A stretch of 64,000 nt of DNA from Amaurobius ferox (lineage: Eukaryota; Arthropoda; Arachnida; Araneae; Amaurobiidae): assembly GCA_951213105.1 (NCBI GenBank), contig OX578146.1, positions 55,285,569 through 55,349,568 on the forward strand, written 5' to 3'. The translations under genes and the position numbers were made by a program. Under the pieces are notes generated by a model. It worked only from the letters and a program-made list of their open reading frames with translations. It was not told the DNA's origin and did no database searches. Every line of letters starts with the position of its first letter. The stretch's first letter is position 1. This document shows, piece after piece, positions 45,871 to 57,972 of this stretch.

Positions 45871-46837
45871 TGAACGCAGTAATGAAATATTTATCGATAC
45901 GTCTATAAAAATATTAAACACAAATGATATTGTGCTTTAAGTATTAAGTAATTTCCTTAAAGAAATTTTAAAATCCTGAAATATTAAGTAATCCTCAATT
46001 TCAGAAGCTTCATTGCTGTGTGTCCATTTCTATAAAATTTTATTCAAATAAATATTTGTTCATTCTTCATAATTACATGAGCATTTATGCAAACACGATC
46101 AATAACACACTACATCTCAATGCATAATGATTTATGTTATTATCATCAACGAATTGAGTTTTACGGATAATACAATATAAAACTTTTTTTAATTGAATTA
46201 TTGATTCTGCGTGGAACAAAATTGGCAAACTGAGGGCATTAATGCTTTTAATAAAAGAAACAAATTGGAACTTGCTCGAGAAATCTCTCTTTTTAAAAAC
46301 ACATCCAATACTAATGACTTATTCAATTTATTGTTCTTTGGAATTTCGAACAAATATGATGCGTCACTTTGTTTTCGATCTTCATAAAACTTAGAATGTG
46401 GTTGCTCAGGAAACACAGGCTTTTTTTAAAAAATCGTATTTCCGATATTTGAAAATAGAGAATCGAGGTTGTGGATGACACAACAAAAAATTTTGATTTA
46501 TTGCGTGAGAGGTTAAATATTTAGCTACAAATCAGATTATATTCCATTAATGAGATATTTTTCGATAATAGTGTACATGATATTTGCAATGTTAAAGCCA
46601 CCATTACTCGAAAAATAATTATTCATTTTGTGCTCGTATCCTCTGGAATCGTAGATGGGCACGCAGAATAAAATAATGAGTCCACATTTCTGGATCATTA
46701 ACACGTTTATTCACAAACACAGCGACAATGAAACAAATTTCAAATGCTTTACTAATTTCACAAAATTAGAGACGATAATATTATCAAAATATTGTCACTG
46801 TGAGACCAGAAATGGATCTCACACTTCAGTGAGACAG
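45871..46837. other. No gene; part of repeat F
   Basis: GATCAATAACACACTACATC at about 46,098 matches repeat F. The rest is AT-rich without recognised content. Confidence 0.4.
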
Positions 46838-47660
46838 CTTTAGGCCTTTAATTTATTATGGTCAAAACGGCAAACAATACGGCCAGTCTGGATGGCGCCC
46901 AGTTTTATGATATGTGAACTCAAAGGCCACAAAATCATAAATTTAGGGGCGCCATGACAGAGGAATACGGGCTGGCTCTTACGATGATGTGGAATGGTTC
47001 CATTGGTTAAATAAATAACCAATGGAAAAATGAGCTTGTTGCGTCACACTGACGCTGCAAATGAAAGCAAGAGAGAAATAACACCCCCGAGAAAGAGGGA
47101 ACCACAACCTGTGATCAAAATTAAAGAACGACAAGAAAAAGATACGGTGTGATGACTTAAGAACGACGACAGAGATAGTAATATGACTAATTAACGACTG
47201 GTTGGAGACTGGTGAATATTGGCTCGACATGATGACTTGTGCAGATACTTAATTATGACTTGTGGAGAGAACAGCTTAAGAGCATGAAATAAGGGGAGTA
47301 TTTGAGTCAGCAGTGGTCGACGAAGTTACGAGTGGATGCACTACACTACGAGTTAATGCGAGTAACTATATACGAGATTAACCACGTGCTGCTAACAAGG
47401 CCCAAATTGAAGGTATGTGTAACTCAAATATCCACAGGTTATTAAATACGTTAGGTATATGGTTAAGGGTCTCACATGCTATCTTCTTAATAATTAGTAA
47501 GCAGTGTAGTTATTGTGTAATGAATTAATAAGTGTTTATGTTGTTAATAAACGTTTTATTGTTAATGTTAAATTGGTGTAATTCTTTTGGTAACATATTA
47601 TTTATATATTCCTTTACAGGACTCACGCAAAAGTAAATATTTGGAGGGTTTTATGTAGCG
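46838..47660 (+). other. Possible LTR remnant
   Basis: Less AT-rich than its flanks, with a GGGGCGCC word at 46,948, a TAATAAACG polyadenylation-like site at about 47,538 and a TTGGAGGG purine word followed by TGTAGCGG near 47,640-47,660. These are traits of LTR/internal junctions, and a similar layout exists at 9,330-9,900. No coding frame and no defined ends. Confidence 0.22.
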
Positions 47661-47804
47661 GCACATTAAGCAATGTACAATTTAATAATAAGTCCACTAA
47701 TACGAGACTTTACGGCCATGTTAAGATATTTTATGTTATTGATAATTAATCAAAAAGTTCAACTTTAAGTATTATTTAAATATAGTTCCCACAGACACAT
47801 TTCA

Positions 47805-48560
47805 CAAAACAGCCGCTATTATTCTCAAAATTTTGACAGAAATCACAGTTCAATGCAGCTGAAGATACTATTGTTTGTGAAGATATTGAACTCAAAATAT
47901 TAGTGAACATTGATTGAACTTGAAACATCGACGAAAGTCACTTCACCAAACTGCGGGGCGCGGTAGGCCAGTCGTTAGCGCGCGGTAATTGCACTCGGTA
48001 GGCCCGGGTTTGATTCCCTCCGCTGCCAAAACTTCCGTCGTGTTCGCGCAGAATACGATCACGTTAAACATGTGGACCTGTAAATCTTTCTGAGAGGTTG
48101 GTGGTAGGGCAAGGAGGGTACGGTCCCTGTGGATGCCTTCCCCACTGGGTTCCGGTCTAAATTGTGTGGCTCTTCCCAGCCATCCAAACAGTTACCTTAC
48201 ACATTTTCTGGTAGGTCGGACGATCTGGGTCTCAACAACTTCACAAAACTGCTGCTAGTATTCTCAAAACATTGGCAAAAATCACAGTTCAATGTAGTTC
48301 GTATCACTTCAACTGCTTTTTGACTGAGTGGTGAATCATTTTTGTGGACTCTTCATAGAAACTTCTGGAAATCTGTCATATCATGTAGAATATTGATTAT
48401 TTCAAGGTGTTTTTCGAACCTTCGAGAAGTCGGTTCACCAAATTGGGGATAAATCGCCAAATCTCTCAATTCTCCGTCGGATTTCCGCATCGGGTAATCC
48501 CAGATTCACGTCATTTTAAAGACTGTACGGGTGTTTTCTCCGTCTGGTTCTCAAAAGAAA
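47805..48560 (+). repeat. Family C repeat, copy 2, split by a SINE
   Basis: The part before the SINE has TATTCTCAAAATTTTGACAG and AATCACAGTTCAATG. The part after it repeats the same sentence (TATTCTCAAAACATTGGCAA, AATCACAGTTCAATG) and continues with GACTCTTCATAGAAACTTCT and CGCCAAATCTCTC to CGGGTGTTTTC. So the family has an internal direct repeat and was the target of the SINE. Confidence 0.65.
47955..48237 (+). mobile_element. SINE with tRNA-like head
   Basis: Head GGCGCGGTAGGCCAGTCGTT and B box GGTTTGATTCC, no 5S part, same body, tail CAACAAC. The duplication ACTTCACCAAACTGC (47,940-47,954) and ACTTCACAAAACTGC (48,238-48,252), one mismatch, flanks it. Confidence 0.9.
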
Positions 48561-48602
48561 AGACTTTAGTGAGAGAATATTGCACATTTGCAACAATATA
48601 TA

Positions 48603-50028
48603 CACTCACGGACAATGAAAGTTGCGCACTAAGAAGAAAACATGGTACAGCAGTAAAATGATGTTAATAGCTAGAGAGCGGGCTGCTATGCAAATGATCC
48701 CAATCTGGTATGATTGCGCATGTCCGTACACCCGTGAGAGGCGCTGCAAGAATGTGTCAGCGGCCTTATAAACTGGCTTGAAGCCGATACCCCATTAATA
48801 CGAGAAGCTTCGGCCGACGCAAGCACGAGTATGGAGTGAAAATAATGGTGGGTATAAGCCAGAAACGTCGATATACGCAACTGACGGACTTCGAAAGAGG
48901 CATGATCTTCGGGCTGAAAAACGTAGGGTGGTTAGCGCGACGGATAGCCCGTCACGTGGATCGTTTGGACTATACCGTTCTCCGGTGTTGGGAGCACTGG
49001 TCACGGAACGCCACTCAGACAGGGAGGGCCGACTCTGGACGGATCAGGCATACTACGAGTAGAGAGGATAGAATGATCGTGCGGGAGAAACGTATATAGC
49101 CAACGACGACCCGAACCGCGATATAGGCACACGTACCGGCTCCTGTATGCCCACGAACCATATCTAGATGCCTGAAGAAAGCGAATCTGCGATCCCAGGA
49201 CGGTAGCACACGTCCCTTACGTGTGCTACCGTTAACACGGGAACATCGGTAGCTCCAGTTGCAGTAGTGCCGGGCCAGAGCAACGTGGAATGCCACAGAT
49301 TGGCGATGTGCGGTGCTTAGCGATTAGTGCCGCTTGGATTTGGGGACCGCTGATTAGCGTGTTCGGGTGTGGAAGTTCCCTGTACAACTCCACAATCCCA
49401 ACCTCGTTATCGAACGCTACACCAGCCACACTGCAGCCATCATGGCCTGAGGAGCCATAGCCTATGACAGCCAATCCGCTCTAGTAATGGTACCCGGAAC
49501 ATTGCCGGGCCAGCTGTACGTTGATGAGAATCTACGGCCCCACGTGCTCCCATTCGTTGCTGGGATTCCAAGTGCGCAATTCCAGCAGGATAATGCTCGG
49601 TCGCACACGGCTCGGGTCGCCCAGCTCTGCTTGAATCTTGTCCAGACACTTCCATGGCTTGACCTCTCCCCAGACCTATCTCCTATCGAGCATGTAAGGG
49701 ACCTGTTGAATCTCCATCTACCCTCGCTGCCGCCATTTTCGGGATTTGGAACGTAACGTCCAACAGGTGCGAACTCGTCTGCCGCAGGACAACATCAGAC
49801 GTCTGATCGACATCATGCCGGACCGTATTGTTACTTGTATCGCAGCACGAGGCGGTGCGACGCTCTATTGAGGATGACAGAACTGTGTGCCATAGCTCCC
49901 TCTGTACGTGTTCTGCTGCGCTGTTTTTGTGGTCATGTATATCATTTATCTGTATCCTTCCATCAATAAAATATGAGGTCCATCCTATGATTCCTTCTTG
50001 GATGCGCAACTTTTATTTTCCGTGAGTG
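48603..50028 (+). mobile_element. Tc1-like transposon
   Basis: 1,426 bp between TA dinucleotides (48,601-48,602; 50,029-50,030). The inverted ends are CACTCACGGACAATGAAAG and, inward from the right, CACTCACGGAAAATAAAAG, both followed by TTGCGCA. Tc1 elements insert at TA. Confidence 0.93.
48845..49870 (+). pseudogene. Tc1-like transposase pseudogene
   Basis: The first part (from about 48,845) reads a paired-like DNA-binding domain with QLTDFERGMIFGLKN and RRIARHVDR, and a GRPR-like linker region (TGRADSGRIRHTTSREDR). The frame is closed at 49,097. The middle is legible in pieces with several stops (for example LPLTREHR and ATWNATDW before the first catalytic Asp region). 49,487-49,756 has FQQDNARSHTARVAQ (second Asp) and SPDLSPIEHVRD (the third acidic residue), then a shift near 49,756 into a frame with LPQDNIR. 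The order and the DD34E-type spacing are those of Tc1. Dead copy. Confidence 0.88.
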
Positions 50029-50030
50029 TA

Positions 50031-51129
50031 GTTTAAAGACATAAAGATAAATTCAGTAACTTGATATTTAAAAACTCAACAAATCCACAAATTAATTATA
50101 TTCTCAAATCATTAATGCATTCATAGTTCAAAGAATAACTTGCATTATGTAGCATTGCTCTTTACCCTATGAACATCCTTTTATACCCAGAATTAAATGT
50201 TATTGAAACACCTACAGAACTAGGGGAAAATTTAATAAATCGCTTAGCTTTTTGAATTTTTCCAAACTCGTTAGTTTACCGAAATTTCTTTAAAGCTGTC
50301 ACCAGAGTGCCCAAATTTGTCGCCAAGCTCATATAATCCGGACCTCACCGTTATGGCTAATGGTTATTGCACTTGTTGCTTTTCTACCATTTAGACTGGG
50401 AAAGATATATCAGAAAATTGAATTAATAACAAGAAATTAATAAATCTACCTTTATAGGGTCAAATGATGTGTTTACTTTATTTTTGACGGAAATATTATT
50501 CTTTTACACACTCTTTTCACTTTTATTTCGTACAATCATACGAATTTTCGGAAAAATCAGGTAAGAAATTCCCTAACCACAAATGAAAAGAAAAACCGTT
50601 AGTGATCCCACCTATCCTCTCTGAAAATCCATCATCGTGAAATCCTGATGATCATAAAATCCTGAAATCCATCATGAAATCTTGAAAATCCATCGCCGTA
50701 TTCTAATCAGTCATTCTCTAAGCTCTGTCTATATATCAAATCCTGATAACTTGATGTTGCAAGCAAAATGTAAAGTAATAACATGTAAAGTAATAATATG
50801 AAAAGTAAATGCAAAATAATGTGTAAAGTAAATGCAGTATAAATGTAGTAAATGCATATTGTAAGTAAATGCAAAATGGAACAGTAATCTCTAGATCCAG
50901 AATATGGAAATCACTGATGTGATTGATCACTACTCTGAATATAATTAAATACTGAACCTATGTCTTTCACTATTTAATCTCAAACTACAGGCGATTCAAA
51001 ACAGTCGGCAATTTTAGCGACCACTTCAGAGGTTGAATTTTTGAATAATTTCTCTACCGTTCATTAAAATTGATTTCTGTTACAAATATATTATCTACAA
51101 AAAACCTCAGTCGATATAATTTAAATAAG
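50031..51129. other. No gene seen
   Basis: AT-rich. Local repetitions occur: TCCTGAT/AAAATCCTGAAATCCATC near 50,620-50,700 and AAAGTAAATGCA near 50,770-50,880. A family-A-like phrase (TTTGTCGCCAAGCTC) lies near 50,318. Confidence 0.4.
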
Positions 51130-51430
51130 AATTGTAGAAAAATACTTTTAAATTCCTCTCTCTCTCCTTTTTATATGAAAGCGTCCATCTACTTATTTGT
51201 ACGGACTTCCTATCAAGATTAGTGTCAAAAATGTCAGACCAAGCACAAATAATCTCCTTCGGCTTCGGTTTTTTTTATGCTTATTGGTTCTAAAGCTAGA
51301 ACCAATCCTTAACAAAACACTAAAACTGCGTCGAAATGCGTCTTGAGTAATTACACCGTTTGTCAGTTGATTTCCGTGACGGTTTTAGTGACATGCTCGA
51401 GAGTCATAAATTGATATTAAAAACTGTTTA
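51130..51430 (+). repeat. Repeat E, copy 2
   Basis: Matches 33,090-33,400 in order (TAGTGTCAAAAATGTC, TTGGTTCTAAA, CCTTAACAAAACA, CGAAATGCGTCTT). Confidence 0.6.
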
Positions 51431-52305
51431 TAACCGCATATCTTATTCTTACTCATTCTTACTTATTATACAGACGAAAAACTGTTGGGCCAAAAATATG
51501 AATTTGCGATTTTAAAGGGCGCGTACGGTTTAAGACCTCCTGAATCCATTTCGAACATTATTGGAAATATGACTGACGCTCAGTGACTGATCATACCAAA
51601 GTGGGACCAAAGTTAATACAGGGGGGCAAAGTTAATACAGGAGGCCCTATGCACTCAAGAGAAACGAAACAGATGCAAAATATCAACACATACTAAATTT
51701 AGGGGGACAGGATCATAGCCCTGAAAGGGCTTTACTACATGAAGAAAACTTCTAAACATTTTACTTCAAAGTTATATATTATAAGTTCAATGGATATATA
51801 ATATTTAAAATTATAAATATATTTAATAATTTAAAATAAAACTAATATATCCAGTTTTAAATTAATTATAAAAGTACTTTTGCTTACATTATTTTATCAC
51901 GTACAAAATTTAGAGACACCCCCTCCCCTTAAAATTTGGGGTCCTAGGGTCACGGCCGGGTGTGTGTGTGTGCATATATGTGCGTTGTAAACTCGATAAT
52001 TAAACAACAAAATTCAAGTACCGATTTGAAATGTTATGTGTGTATTACATTATGTAAATCAGTAAAACTTATTTAGGATTTAGATTATATTCTACGATGA
52101 AGTATAATAATTTCAATTACGCTTTAAATGTACATAATGCGAAAGTTTCATTGTCTCAGCCGGGGTCTGGACTGCGAATTTTTGAACTGGTTAGTTCGAC
52201 AAAATTCAAACTTCTTCTCGTCGTAGTGAACCTTACAAGCTTTCCCCCCTGAAGTCAAATCGGTGTGCAAATGTCGACTTGAACACCCACTTCGGTTTTA
52301 CTTCT
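51431..52305. other. No gene seen
   Basis: AAAGTTAATACAGG is repeated at about 51,611 and 51,629. A GGGTCACGGCCGGG block with a short TG run is at 51,945-51,975. Otherwise AT-rich. Confidence 0.4.
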
Positions 52306-53638
52306 TTTTAACACTTTACAACATAGCTGAAAAGTGTTTATGACTTTGTTCATTCTGTCTGTCTGTCTGTCTGTCCGTTAGCACGGTAACTGCCGTAAAA
52401 TGACTTAATCAAAATGAAATTTTAGTAAGTTGTTCAGACGGTCTGTAGAACCTATGGGGATATAAATGAATAATATCACCCAAATAGTTTTGGATTGAAT
52501 CCGGGTTGAAAAAATGAAATACATTGAACACTATGGGACTTAATTTTTCAAATATTTTTAAGCGGATTTAAAATTCACAATTTGCTTCGAAAATTTTAGA
52601 TAATATTCAAATTCTTCCATAAAATATATAAAAAAAAATCAGCGTAATATATTCAGTAGCTTTTTAAATAAAAATTAAAATAATAATTACACCACTTATA
52701 TAAAGCGATCACGTGACCATGAAAAGATCACATGACCCACTTCCAAATGATATATGGCATCCATCTTGTCTCAAAATCGTGATTTTTTAAGTTCTCTATA
52801 ATTCATATTAAGTGTTGTATCCGTCCTAAAATCACTTTATTTTTGCTTATATTCTGTGCATCTACATACTGAAACAACGCAATTACAATATATTTGAGTT
52901 TAAATGATCATCCAAATTTCATTATTTCTGCAACGAAGCCTATTTTTCACTTATGTAAAATGTAAACAGCAAAATATGTAGAATGATTTGCATTAGAATT
53001 GCTGTATTTCTTTAACACAAAATTATTTAGCCCAAGGAGTCTGCATAGCTGATATGAATGAAATATTCATTGATTTTACAAAGAGAAGGACGATTTTTTT
53101 CGATGAAATTTTAAGCATAGAGTTTAATTACTTGTAGCTCCATGGTCTTAATTTTCATATAAAATAAATTATTATAGTATTGTGATGAATTAAATGAATG
53201 GGAAAAAGTTATGAATGATATGCTGTTTTATAGTGAGATCCAGGCGTGGTATTTTTTCTGTGACTTCACTTGAATTAATTTCAGTTGACGTTTTCAAATA
53301 TAATAACGATGACGTTGACATATTGACGATGACGTTTTCAAATATAATAAATTATCGTAGTATTATGATAGTTTTAAAAATATTACCGAGGAATGTATCG
53401 CATTTTAGAGATGTTTAAACCAGACAATTATATTTTAATGCCGTCATTTGAATGAAGTTCAATTTTTTCAATGAAGGTTTAAATTTTCAAATATATGAAA
53501 TTAATGTAGCATTGTGATAAGTTTCAAAATATTACCGAAGAATGTATTGCACATTTTAGACTTGTTTAAATAAAATTGCATTGAAGTTGGAAAGCGTTTC
53601 ATAATCAATGCTTTAAGCATGATGTTTTTTTCTTGTTT
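52306..53638 (-). repeat. Family B repeat, full length, inverted
   Basis: Begins with the hairpin TAACACTTTACAACATAG and a GTCT tract at 52,354-52,376, and ends near TTTTTCTTGTT at 53,638. A local duplication of GATGACGTT(TTCAAATATAATAA) lies at about 53,286-53,350. Confidence 0.88.
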
Positions 53639-54339
53639 TTTATCCATTTAATCATTCAGTGTGGTAGTGATGTTAAAACTGCCGACTTAATAAACAGGAT
53701 CTACTGAAAACTCGCGACTGAATCTCCGATCCCCCATCATCATTTTAACTAACATGCAGGGTCAATTTGTTTGCACGCCATTTTAAACGTATAACTGTCT
53801 ACTGTATAACTGTTCTTGTATACCTGTTTCTTGTGTCAGTTACTTTGTTGATTATTTCGGCAAACTGATAAGAAAAGTCACAATTACAGGCATTCATGAA
53901 AATCCCAGCTTCATTTCTGAAATAGTCAGCTCATTATCGTCTGCCTAAGCGTTATTTTTGTATTTATATATATATATATTACCATAACAATCAGGAACCT
54001 TACTCTCCATTACGGACAGCTGATTCGTCTGAAACTTTCAGTAACATACTTGGAAAAGTTTTAGTGTGTGGACTACAGCCTTCATCTGCCGATGATGAAT
54101 CATTCTTATTTTTAAAAGCAAATTATAAAACATCTACCATTATATATCTAGCAAACATTATATATTCATCAGTGGGACCCGTATTCTCTGGAACAATGTC
54201 CGCAGTATTGTAGAAAATTCTTTGTTATATCTTTTGTCTAAAGTGTCCCGGAAGTTTAATAAAATCTACAGATATCCATACTATATACAAACAGCACTTA
54301 AATACTTCACTACTTACTCAAAATAAGCGATAAAATTCT
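53639..54339. other. No gene seen
   Basis: AT-rich; a short TA run near 53,968. No frame recognised. Confidence 0.4.
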
Positions 54340-54640
54340 CAAAATACTGGTGAAAATGATTTTATAATATATTTATTGTCTCAACTCATCAACTGAACTT
54401 CGATTCAGTATTGACTCCTATTTATAGTCTCTTCATAGAAACTTCTGGAAATGTTTATATCTCAAAGAATAATCGTTTTATCGAGAAGTTTCTGGAACAT
54501 TTCTTTCTGTATCAGTCACCAAATGTCGTCAAACAGGCGACAAATCGCAAAATCTTTAAACGCTTCTTCTAACTATGAAATCCTGGCAATCACGGGTTCA
54601 TGTCATCCTTACATCATGCTGACGTCTTGCACTGTATTTT
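54340..54640 (+). repeat. Family C repeat, copy 3
   Basis: TTCTCAAAATACTGG, GTCTCTTCATAGAAACTTCTGG and GCGACAAATCGCAAAATC occur in the family C order. An open frame at 54,451-54,720 is not a gene. Confidence 0.6.
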
Positions 54641-54832
54641 CTTCGCCTGACCATCGAGACAGACCTAACGAGGGGATGTCAAGTGGAACATTGAAAGTTC
54701 GCAACAATACTATTGACTAAATAAAGCTTATTGGTGTTAATCAAATTTTCCATCTATGTTTTAACCCCCCAAAATTTTTTGAATCATGTCTTTCTCCGGA
54801 TCCACTATGACTGGATTTTAGACAATGACTTA

Positions 54833-56371
54833 CACTCATGTCCAAAACTTAAGCATAATTCGTAAACTGCGAAAAATTCGGAGTTAGTATAGATACAATG
54901 GTTCACAATCAGTTGTGGAGAATCGTGGGACGAAGGTAAATCATTGTGTATATGCAAAACAGTTCTGTCGACGTCGGCATGCGTAAAGCACCTGCGACAT
55001 CGGGATGAGTATAAAACGGCTTCGAGCAGCATGGCCAGTTGAGGCAGATTTTCGCTATTGCTGTGGTATGGAGCATTGTTAACAATCAAAAAGGACGAAA
55101 TATGTCAAAAAATTTCCAAATGGACATGTTTTTGAAAGGACGAATTATTGGAATGCCGGAATCCGGTCGATTCAAAACCGAAGAGCCTCGAATTCTGAAT
55201 GTCCCTCAGTGTGTGATCTCCAGACTGTGGCAGAGGTTCCAAACCACTGTATATATTACCCAACGACCAGTAACAGGTCTACCAAGGGTAACAACCTCTA
55301 GTCAAAACCGATATTTGGTGATAACTGGGGACGTCAGAGGAACCGTTCTGTCAGACAACTGGATTCAGCCCTGACAGTCGCAACAAGAGTCACTGTTTCG
55401 AGACAAACTGCTTAGAGTAGACTCGTACACGGCAGACACGTTGGTCTTTATGCCAGACGATCAGCAGTTTGTATTCCCCTTCGTTTGCATAGAAACGCGC
55501 GCGTTTACAGTAAAGTCTGGAACTTTGGCAGTGGAGTGGACAACAGTGGGGCAATGTCATGTTCAGTGGTCGTCGAGGTTTAGCCTGCAAACTGATTCTC
55601 GTCGTAGCACGATCTGGGGGGAACGTGGAACGCGTTTCCACCCGGAAAATGTTACGGAAAGACATCGTTTTCCGTTTGGGGGAATCATGGTCTGGGCAGG
55701 CATCATGATGGATGGCCGCACATACCTCCACATCTTTGGCACCGGGTCCGTTACCGGTCAAAGATACAGAGACAAAGTCTTTGAGCCAACGGTTCGATTG
55801 TTACGAAGTGCTGTTGATCCTCATTTCATATTCATGGATGATAATGCGCCTCCTGACAGTGCGGCCTTGGTCGACGACTTCCTTCAAATTGAAGATATCC
55901 AGCAGTTGCCTGCCAACTCTCCAGATCTGAATCTAATAGAGCATGTGTGGGATATACTTGGGAGACATGTTGCAGATCTCCGCTAATCACCAAGATCCGT
56001 TCTGGGATTAGAAACTGCTCTCTGTGAGGCTTTAAAAACTTTGAGCACACAACTCATCCAAACCCTTATCGATAGAATGGGAAATCGTTGTGCATCATGC
56101 GTGGCTACCCAAGGTTCCTACACACCGTATCAAACTACAGCATCACATTGTTTTAATCATTCTGTTTCACTGAGGTTGACACTCGTATTGTGGCCCTTTT
56201 TCTTTCAACCCTTTTCTTTGGATAATAAATATCGTTATTATCCTTCTTTGGCGTTGTTTTCGTCTTCTATAACCCTATTACACCCGCATACCGCGTTTCC
56301 TTCCATTCCGATGTAAATTTCCAGAAATTTTCACATAAACAGCAACTATGCTTAACTTCTGTACATGAGTG
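54833..56371 (+). mobile_element. Second Tc1-like transposon
   Basis: 1,539 bp between TA dinucleotides (54,831-54,832; 56,372-56,373). Left end CACTCATGTCCAAAACTTAA, right end read inward CACTCATGTACAGAAGTTAA, both followed by GCATA. It is a different Tc1 lineage from the one at 48,603. Confidence 0.92.
55102..56135 (+). pseudogene. Tc1-like transposase pseudogene
   Basis: 55,102-55,374 is the DNA-binding part (MSKNFQMDMF, RIIGMPESGRF, VISRLWQRF, GRP-like turn TGLPRVTTS). 55,441-55,986 is the catalytic part: FSLQTDSRRSTIWGERGTRF after the first Asp region, GGIMVWAGIM, FMDDNAPPDSA (second Asp) and SPDLNLIEHVWD (third acidic residue, Glu). TAA at 55,984 interrupts it, but the same frame continues with a normal C-terminus to about 56,130. 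Other breaks lie between 55,374 and 55,560. Much of the catalytic core is open, so decay is moderate. Confidence 0.9.
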
Positions 56372-56373
56372 TA

Positions 56374-57116
56374 TATGGATTCAGTATCGAATTCCAGTTC
56401 GGGGTGGGGGTCATTAACGGTTTCCGCCTTCCGTCCATTTTCCATTTTCGATTCAAAAATTTTCAATTTCTGTGAAACACGTATTTTCCAGATTTGCTAA
56501 AAATATAGCTTAGAAGCTAACTAATACAAATGAAGCTTAATTATAGAAAAGAAAGGTGTGTGTGGTGTGGTGAGGTGAATTTTTCATATAAATACAGAAA
56601 TACAGAATTATAAATACACTAAATATTATTCACCACTAGTGCCTCTCAGCTCAACCGCGGTTCGTATAGTGAAATCCAAAAAGGATTAAGTGCATTGCAT
56701 AATGCTAATTAAAGATTCCAGATTTGTGGCCACTTAACAATTTATTAAAAGAACACATGAAATACTCAAGTTGACACTAAATATAAAAATATACAATTAC
56801 AACTACTTCCCTGCTACCCAACTTGACCTAGGGGTGTACGTTTTCAATTTATTCATACTTTCAAGATTCCAAAATTTTCATATAACTGCTCTTAAAATTG
56901 GTTCAGTGGGCAAATATCCCTTAAAGCTTAAAATTAACATTAATCTGGAGATCACATCAATTACGATTAACATATACATATAAAACACTTAATCAAAGAT
57001 AAATCACCATACTTTCATTACAGAAAAATCTGACACTGCATATGGCTGCTGGTAATAATACATCTGCAGAATGGAAATGGGTGGCGATTAACTATTTGGA
57101 TTTCAGTTCAGTCAAT
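56374..57116. other. No gene seen
   Basis: AT-rich with a GTGTGTGGTGTGGTGAGGTG stretch near 56,557. May include the far 5' flank of the LINE. Confidence 0.35.
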
Positions 57117-57400
57117 GAAATTTCGTAAACAATCACCGTCAATCGGATCGGACCTGTTGAGGCGGGGACAGGGAACTCTCCACCTCCTAACGTCGGCTTT
57201 GTCCCAGGGATTCGTATGAAGATGCGTACAGGCCGCTGCCGGTAGTGAAGAGCAATTTCGTAAAGATATCATCGTCATTATGATCAGACCGGTTGATTCG
57301 AAGACAGGGAACTCTCCTCCTCCTAACGTCGGCTTGGCCTAGCGATTCGTCAGAACATGAGTACAGGCCGCTGCCGGTAGTCAAGAGCAATTTCGTGAAG
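57117..57400 (+). repeat. Tandem 136-bp repeats in the LINE 5' region
   Basis: ACAGGGAACTCTCC recurs at 57,168 and 57,304, with ACAGGCCGCTGCCGGTAGT and AGCAATTTCGT after each. There are two full units and the start of a third at about 57,389. Such 5' monomers are known to carry promoters in several LINEs; here that is inference. Confidence 0.8.
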
Positions 57401-57972
57401 ACTAAGTAAAAGTCAACTCCTACGGACCGCACTGATTACAGTAGATGTAACCCAGTTGACGCACGTCTGCTGCATAGGAGCCAGGGATTGATGCCCCTGC
57501 AAGACTCCGTCCACGTAGCTTCGTAGTGAATGAATGAGCGGTCGACACCGTTCTAGTAGCTGTGATTACGCACTGCCATGGCTGCAACAAATGAAGGGCT
57601 GTTTATGGAATATGCGCTATCCTAGAGTATGATACTCCTTGTCAGGTATACGGCGCCGGTTCCGTGAAACTTGCATATACTGCCTTACAACAAGTACTGC
57701 CTAATAACGCCTAACTGCGTTGCACTGATGCATTGGCTTCACACAAGTGCTCTAAAACACCAGGAGACCTTTATCCATGGGAAACAGGATTGCGTCTGAA
57801 TTTTTTACATCTTACAAAATCCCTCCTGAATTTTTAAGACGAGGGGAACGAAAATTTAGGGAGGAAGTCCCCCGCTTTCCCATTTGATGCAAACGACGTA
57901 CCATAAAAACAAGGCAGTTCAACTTCGATACACTCTATTGGCGAGTTTTCGCCTGCCCCTGGGGACTTTCCC
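57401..57972 (+). other. Probable 5' untranslated region of the LINE
   Basis: Less AT-rich than the surroundings and leading straight to the ORF1 start. No open frame of its own. The ORF1 frame has a stop at 57,904. Confidence 0.5.
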
